64,000 nt of DNA. Source: Parablautia intestinalis (GTDB taxonomy: Bacteria; Bacillota; Clostridia; Lachnospirales; Lachnospiraceae). The stretch lies in the NCBI GenBank assembly GCA_003612395.1, contig RAYQ01000001.1, forward strand, positions 248,001-312,000. The letters are read 5' to 3'. The notes under the pieces are model-generated. The model was not told the origin of the DNA and searched no databases. It was given only the letters and a program-made list of their open reading frames with translations. This document shows, piece by piece, positions 59,320-64,000 of the stretch. Position 1 is the stretch's first letter. Each line of letters begins with the position of its first letter. A program made the translations under genes and the position numbers.

Positions 59320-59391
59320 TGACTCCGACGGGAATCGAACCCGTGTTACCGCCGTGAAAGGGCGATGTCTTAACCGCTTGACCACGGAGCC
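59320..59391 (-). tRNA. tRNA-Glu(TTC), chromosomal
   Basis: GGCTCCG/CGGAGTC acceptor, anticodon arm TCGCC-CTTTCAC-GGCGG reading TTC, T-arm CACGG-GTTCGATT-CCGTC. Sixty-five bases upstream of tRNA-Cys on the same strand. Differs a lot from the tRNA-Glu(TTC) in the element array. Confidence 0.9.
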
Positions 59392-59861
59392 TTATTCTTT
59401 CTTCCTTCTCCATTTCTAAAAGGATAGCTGCCGGCTGGCATCACCACAGACTGAATATCTTTGTTGTCTTACATCTTTTTCAGCTAAAATCTGTATTTAC
59501 AATGATTTATCCGGGATGAATCTCTTGCTGTGATATAATATATGCTGCAAAATCCTTAGAAATGTAACTTAGTAAAAACTTGCATCAGTATTTTCCTTTT
59601 ATCCCACCAAGCAGTCATCCCAGTGACAACCTGACGAAGGATATTTTAACATAATCGAATTCCTTTGGCAAGGAAAAAATTTACAACTTACAAAAAAATC
59701 GTAAATAACAGCCATACCATTCATAAGTCGCTGGGAGATACTTTATGCCTAACCCTATAATGAATTGGCTGGTGACTTATTTCATGTAGAATTGACTTTA
59801 TAATTTATACAGTCAATTCTACATGTTTGTACTCTTTCAAAAAAGTAAAAGTATTTTCCTC
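59392..59861. other. Gap without a gene; one perfect hairpin
   Basis: No coding region is supported. CATGTAGAATTGACT (59783-59797) and AGTCAATTCTACATG (59811-59825) form a perfect 15-bp hairpin with a 13-base loop, 37 bases past the stop of the oxidoreductase gene, a likely terminator or stabilising hairpin. The rest should contain the tRNA promoter. Confidence 0.6.
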
Positions 59862-62150
59862 TTATAGAACAGGATTTTCAGCCTTTGCCTTAAGCCGGGC
59901 AAATCTTCTGTCCACTTCTTCCTGTAAATCTTTTACAACATCTGCATAGATTTCATTCTGCAAATGTTTTGTTCTTCCCATCATGGACAGCCAGTCAAGG
60001 ACAGGCGCCTTTTTCCCTGCCTTTTCCGGATCATAGTTTAAAGTGGTTTTTCCCTTTTCCACCTCATAAAGAGGAAAATAACAGCAGTCCACCGCCTTTT
60101 CTATTACTCTGCGCTCTGTGGCCGGTTTGTCATTCCAGTTTAAAGGGCAGGCAGATAATGCTTTTACATAAGCTGTTCCCGTAGTTTTGGCGTAGTAAGC
60201 TGCCTTTGCCGCCTTTTTGATAAAATCAATCGGATTAGATTCCGCTGCTGTTGCTACATAAGGGATGCCTGTTGCTGCCATGATCTGGGGCATGTCCTTG
60301 TGGAAAAATCCCTTTCCGTATTGCGCTCTTCCCACATGGGAGGTTGCGCTCCTTGCCCCCTTGGGGGTGGAATAGGATAACTGATATCCTGTATTCATAT
60401 AGCCGCCGTTGTCATACTCAAATAAAATCAGCCTGTGTCCCCTTAAGGCTGTTCCAAGAGCCGATCCCATACCGATATCCATGCCCCCGTCTCCGCTTAC
60501 CATGATAAAGATAATATCACCTGCCGGGATCTCTCCTTTTTTTTGTTTTCGATAACAGATTTCGGCAATTCCGCTTAAGGTAGCTGCTCCGTTTTGGAAC
60601 AGGTTATGCACAAAGGGAACTTTAAAACTGGTGTGCGGATAGGATGTTGTCACAATCATACCGCATCCTGTCTGAAACAAAAGCACCACCGGGTCTTCTA
60701 TAGCCCTAAGAAGCAGATTCACATTTACCGGTATCCCGCACCCGGGGCAGGCTCCATGGCCCGGTGCAAGACGCTTGGGAACAGCCGCAGTGGCGTTTAA
60801 GCTGCCGCCGCTTACCTGAACCTCCCCGTCCTTTTCTTCCACCCTTGTGGCGCCTGTCCTTGTTTTTTCCGCACTTAGCGGAGCAAAAAACAGATCGTCC
60901 GAATCTTCTTTTGGATTTTCCCCTTTGGTTACACCATAGTATGCGAAGTCCGGCGACTCCTGATTTTCCGCCCATGCCAGCATTTTTATGGCATCCTCCA
61001 CAAAAAAGTCCTTTCCTCCTAATCCATAGATCAGACTTTTTATGCGGATATTGCGGATATCTGCGGCGCCGCCATCCGAAGCGCTTTCACCTGCGCAGGT
61101 GCAGCCGGGGATACCGCCTGCTCTTTGTATGGCCGCCCGTACCTCAAGAGAGAGATTTCCTCCCTTTGCACCATAGCTGTCCTGCCTGTCCGCCACCAGC
61201 AGATTAACGGCATTTTTACAAAAAGACGCAATCTCCTTATCCGGAAAAGGCCGCAGCGTATGGAGGGTAAGCGCCCCTGCCTTTTTCCCCTGCGCCCGCA
61301 GCTTATCTACCGCTTCTAAAGCAGTATCGTAAGAGGAGCCAAGAAGCAGCAGCAGGCTCTGTGCATCCTCCCATTTATACCCCTCCACCTTTCCATAAGT
61401 CCGGCCGGACAGCTCCCCATACTCTTTAAAAAGGTCCGGCAAAAGGTCATCCGCCTTTTTCATGGCAAGATGGAGCTGATACCGGTTGTTAATCAAATCC
61501 GGCTCATTCATGTAAGAGCCCACCGTAATCGGGTGTTCCAAATCCAGAAAGGGATAATCCTCCTTTTTAGGTCCTATAAAATCCCATACCACCTCGTCCT
61601 TTTCAAAACGATAACACCGCTTTTTCTGATGACTGGTAAAAAAACCGTCATAAGCCACCACCACCGGCAGCCGCACTGCCTCCGCAAGCTTTAAGGCAAT
61701 TATATTAAAATCATATACCTCCTGAACCGAGTGGGCATAGAGAATGGGCCAGCCTGCATTTAGCATAAACATGATATCACTGTGATCTCCTTTGATGGAA
61801 AGGGGGCCCGATACGGTCCTGCACACCACATTCATAACCATCGGATACCGTGTTCCTGACTGCACCGGGAACTGTTCTATGGCATACAAAAGCCCATTGG
61901 CGCTTGTGGCGTTTATGACCCTGCCGCCTCCTACCGCCGCCCCGTAGCAGATACCTGCCGCGCTGTGTTCCCCTTCAGCCGCAATCATGATCAGATCGCT
62001 CTCGCCGTTTGCCCGCATAATATCCAGATTTTCCGCAATCTGTGTGGAAGGGGTAATGGGGTAATAGCCCATCAGGTCATAGCCAATCTGCCGGATGGCT
62101 ATTGCCGCCATTTCATTTCCACTTGCATATTCCCTTATCTGCTTTTCCAT
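59862..62150 (-). CDS. 2-oxoacid:ferredoxin oxidoreductase, fused alpha-beta subunits
   Basis: 762 residues. First comes the alpha part (GYYPITPSTQIAENLDIMRA, then IAAEGEHSAAGICYGAAVGG and SANGLLYAIEQFPVQSGTRY), about 1-400, then a linker rich in Glu/Lys, then the beta part (LAPGHGACPGCGIPVNVNLL, GCGMIVTTSYPHTSFKVPFV, IMVSGDGGMDIGMGSALGTA, the thiamine-diphosphate motif, and FEYDNGGYMNTGYQLSYSTP). The enzyme turns pyruvate or a related 2-oxoacid plus CoA into acyl-CoA, CO2 and reduced ferredoxin. The substrate is not clear from sequence. Overlaps the gamma-delta gene by one base (TAATG). Confidence 0.9.
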   Translation of the reverse strand: MEKQIREYASGNEMAAIAIRQIGYDLMGYYPITPSTQIAENLDIMRANGESDLIMIAAEGEHSAAGICYGAAVGGGRVINATSANGLLYAIEQFPVQSGTRYPMVMNVVCRTVSGPLSIKGDHSDIMFMLNAGWPILYAHSVQEVYDFNIIALKLAEAVRLPVVVAYDGFFTSHQKKRCYRFEKDEVVWDFIGPKKEDYPFLDLEHPITVGSYMNEPDLINNRYQLHLAMKKADDLLPDLFKEYGELSGRTYGKVEGYKWEDAQSLLLLLGSSYDTALEAVDKLRAQGKKAGALTLHTLRPFPDKEIASFCKNAVNLLVADRQDSYGAKGGNLSLEVRAAIQRAGGIPGCTCAGESASDGGAADIRNIRIKSLIYGLGGKDFFVEDAIKMLAWAENQESPDFAYYGVTKGENPKEDSDDLFFAPLSAEKTRTGATRVEEKDGEVQVSGGSLNATAAVPKRLAPGHGACPGCGIPVNVNLLLRAIEDPVVLLFQTGCGMIVTTSYPHTSFKVPFVHNLFQNGAATLSGIAEICYRKQKKGEIPAGDIIFIMVSGDGGMDIGMGSALGTALRGHRLILFEYDNGGYMNTGYQLSYSTPKGARSATSHVGRAQYGKGFFHKDMPQIMAATGIPYVATAAESNPIDFIKKAAKAAYYAKTTGTAYVKALSACPLNWNDKPATERRVIEKAVDCCYFPLYEVEKGKTTLNYDPEKAGKKAPVLDWLSMMGRTKHLQNEIYADVVKDLQEEVDRRFARLKAKAENPVL

Positions 62151-63223
62151 TACACTTCCCCGCCTTCCATTCTTTTTTCCGTTAAATAGGATTCCGAAGT
62201 AACATACCCGTCAGGACCGGCCTTGATATAGTCGGGCATGTGCAGTAAATCCTTGTTAGGCAAAAAGTATCCCTTGCCCGGATGCTCCGATTCCACGCCT
62301 CTTACCAGAGCATTTACAGGACATACCTCCACACACCTAAGGCATCCTTTACAGTGGTAATAATCCAGTCCCTGATTCACCATCATCTCCTTCCCCTTAT
62401 ACAGGCCCGGAGCAAACTGAAAGACCATATCCGGGCAGGTGGAATCGCACATTCCACAGTTGATACATCTCTCCTTGATAAAAAGCGGAATATAGCCCTG
62501 CCTTGAGGGAGACAAATCTGTTGCCACCGTATTGCCAAACTGTGGATTGATTCCGCCAATTGGCGCCGTTTCATATCCCCATTTAGGAGCCTGCTTCAAT
62601 GAGACTGCCTGTGAGTCTTTCCCCTCAATTCTTTTTACTTCCTCATATCCTCTTTTGATCCCTTCCAGGTTTCCTTTAAGGGCATCCGGATACTTTTTGC
62701 CCAAAGCATCCGCACAGATTTGGTTGACATCCTCAAGGGCCGCAAAACCCATCACCCGCGCCATGGCCCCCAGCATCACCACATTAATCCTGGAATGGGT
62801 TTCCATGGCAATTTTCTGGGCTTTCACCACATGACAGGCCTTTATCGGATCCGGAACATTGAGCGCATCCGTCTCCTGCCCTTCCTCTATGGCAATGATT
62901 GCCTCCGTGTTCTCATTACAGCCTGCCCATACACCGCCGTCCTTTAAAAGAGCCTGATGAAAAATCACCAGAAGATTGGGCTCTGTCACAGGGGAATGAA
63001 CCCTGATTTCTTTCTCCTTATCACAATACCTGATAAATCCTTTTACCGGCGTACCTGTCTTTTCCGATCCATAGCTGGAAAAGCTGGCGCTGTTTAAATC
63101 CAGGTATTTAACACCCAGCTCTCCTAACATTTTGCCGCACAGATTGGCTCCAAGCCCGCCTATGCTTTCCAGACGGATTTCGTAGTAGCCGCTGCCTGTT
63201 ACAGGCAATTTAATTTTTTCCAT
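62150..63223 (-). CDS. 2-oxoacid:ferredoxin oxidoreductase, fused gamma-delta subunits
   Basis: About 357 residues: the gamma domain (IRLESIGGLGANLCGKMLGE, SFSSYGSEKTGTPVKGFIRY and INVVMLGAMARVMGFAALED) then a two-cluster ferredoxin domain CINCGMCDSTCPD and CKGCLRCVEVCPVNAL, and a C-terminal extension. The gamma part is the interdomain subunit; the delta part carries electrons from thiamine diphosphate to ferredoxin through two 4Fe-4S clusters. The start at 63223 (MEKIKLPVTG) has AAAGGAGC 13 bases upstream; an ATG at 63235 is too close to it. Fuses what are four subunits elsewhere into two genes. Confidence 0.9.
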   Translation of the reverse strand: MEKIKLPVTGSGYYEIRLESIGGLGANLCGKMLGELGVKYLDLNSASFSSYGSEKTGTPVKGFIRYCDKEKEIRVHSPVTEPNLLVIFHQALLKDGGVWAGCNENTEAIIAIEEGQETDALNVPDPIKACHVVKAQKIAMETHSRINVVMLGAMARVMGFAALEDVNQICADALGKKYPDALKGNLEGIKRGYEEVKRIEGKDSQAVSLKQAPKWGYETAPIGGINPQFGNTVATDLSPSRQGYIPLFIKERCINCGMCDSTCPDMVFQFAPGLYKGKEMMVNQGLDYYHCKGCLRCVEVCPVNALVRGVESEHPGKGYFLPNKDLLHMPDYIKAGPDGYVTSESYLTEKRMEGGEV

Positions 63224-63375
63224 ATTAATAAACATGCTCCTTTCCCGACCTGCAGATTCCCGACAACGAAAAGCGTAAGCTTTTTGTTGTATGAAGCTCT
63301 AAAGCACAAGTTTCCTTTTTCATCTGGTTTCTTTTTTTACAGACAGTATGTTTTTATTTTGGGAAAGTTATTCAT

Positions 63376-63984
63376 TTATCCGGAAAAATAACTTGACAGT
63401 TCTTGAAGGTCAATAAATTCTATAAGCTCTATACCGCCATATTCTCTGTATACTGCTATTTTCTCTTTTGGCGCCAAATCAATTTCTTTTGCCAGAACCG
63501 TACCGTCAACAGCCTGTACAATTGCAGGCGAATCATTATCCTTTATATAAATGCAGATTCTATTCTGTTTATTCCGCTCTTGTGTCACGCATTTCAATAA
63601 AAAATCCATATCAAATTTTTTCAGCAAATCCATTGTAGATATATATTCAGAACGAACTTCAAAAGATTTACTTTGCATGAGCACATACTTAAAATATTTT
63701 TTTACTAACCTGGCTTTTAAATCTTTTTCAAGGCCGTCCATGGTCTCGTTAAATTGTTTTGCAGGTATTGCCGCATACTCCTTACATAATTGATGCGCTC
63801 CCTCTCTCCCCCCTGTAAATGAAACAGGAAAGATTTCCGACAATTCTATCAAAATCTGAAACAGTTCAGAGTCAATAGAAATATCCTGCAAATCAATTAA
63901 TTCCCGGAGCCCTTCGCAAAAAACAGGATATATAGTATTTATAATATTAGATTTAAAAAAATTTTGTTGTTCCAAACCTGTCAT
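63376..63984 (-). CDS. Unknown protein (possibly continuing past window)
   Basis: 202 residues read as MTGLEQQNFFKSNIINTIYP and on to VFCEGLRELIDLQDISIDSE, with later ALVKKYFKYVLMQSKSFEVR and IYIKDNDSPAIVQAVDGTVL. The end (IDLAPKEKIAVYREYGGIEL) is a mixed alpha/beta segment. The frame is open upstream of the first Met to the window edge, so the real start may lie beyond. No motif recognised. Its base composition is more AT-rich than the oxidoreductase genes. Confidence 0.55.
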   Translation of the reverse strand: MTGLEQQNFFKSNIINTIYPVFCEGLRELIDLQDISIDSELFQILIELSEIFPVSFTGGREGAHQLCKEYAAIPAKQFNETMDGLEKDLKARLVKKYFKYVLMQSKSFEVRSEYISTMDLLKKFDMDFLLKCVTQERNKQNRICIYIKDNDSPAIVQAVDGTVLAKEIDLAPKEKIAVYREYGGIELIEFIDLQELSSYFSG

Positions 63985-64000
63985 TTTCCAGAAAAAGTCA

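Noticed and set aside
1-64000. CRISPR array
   Set aside because: No regular series of direct repeats with spacers was seen; the only regular repeats are the three 18-mers and paired operators.

Overview
The window looks like accessory chromosome from a low-to-mid GC Firmicute, most likely a gut Lachnospiraceae-type Clostridium. The support is strong AGGAGG ribosome sites, BceRS/VanRS-type regulators beside FtsX-type ABC transporters, CPBP intramembrane proteases, Tn916-style small regulators, and a ferredoxin-linked 2-oxoacid oxidoreductase. Most genes lie on the minus strand. No rRNA, CRISPR array or complete prophage was seen.

Region by region. 1-0.7 kb: a type II toxin-antitoxin pair (toxin cut by the window edge). 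0.8-8.2 kb: a gene graveyard of internally deleted or frameshifted genes around an intact CPBP protease pair, a GNAT and an adenosine-deaminase-like amidohydrolase. Several of these are decayed copies of genes intact at 30.5-33.3 kb. 8.2-11.3 kb: an IS3-family element and an IS256-family element. 11.3-14.1 kb: an AT-rich three-gene operon (ATPase, HNH nuclease, small third protein) that resembles a Septu-like anti-phage system. Its third gene is cut by the IS256 element, and the missing 3' end can be recovered on the far side of the insertion. 14.3-23.4 kb: integrative-element backbone with TadE-like pseudopilins, a decapitated NAD-dependent DNA ligase, decayed Rpn nucleases, an array of tRNA genes with an odd tRNA-like structure, Cro/CI regulators, a serine recombinase with a res-like site, and sigma-like regulators.

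23.5-53.7 kb: a dense block of membrane defence and signalling genes. It contains an ABC operon (29.2-24.1), a nucleotide-handling trio, a lipoprotein/microprotein/CPBP operon (33.3-31.1), a VanR/VanS/VanZ/ABC cluster (38.3-33.5), an AgrC/LytTR pair (41.1-39.7 and 41.8-41.1), a BceRS-like two-component system driving one ATPase and three tandem FtsX permeases (51.7-41.9), and a GntR/ABC module. Repeated short operators tie several of these units to their regulators. 53.9-56.7 kb: two lipoproteins, then a partition module (XRE regulator, ParR-like, truncated ParM-like). 57.4-59.0 kb: excisionase and a frameshifted tyrosine integrase lying next to tRNA-Cys (59.2 kb), which is the probable integration site and so the probable right edge of an integrative element covering much of the window. 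59.3-64 kb: ordinary chromosome with tRNA-Glu, a fused two-gene 2-oxoacid:ferredoxin oxidoreductase and an unknown gene.

Overall the window reads as an old, heavily reworked integrative element or genomic island carrying defence, antimicrobial-peptide-resistance-like transporters and regulators, now partly decaying by IS insertion and small deletions.
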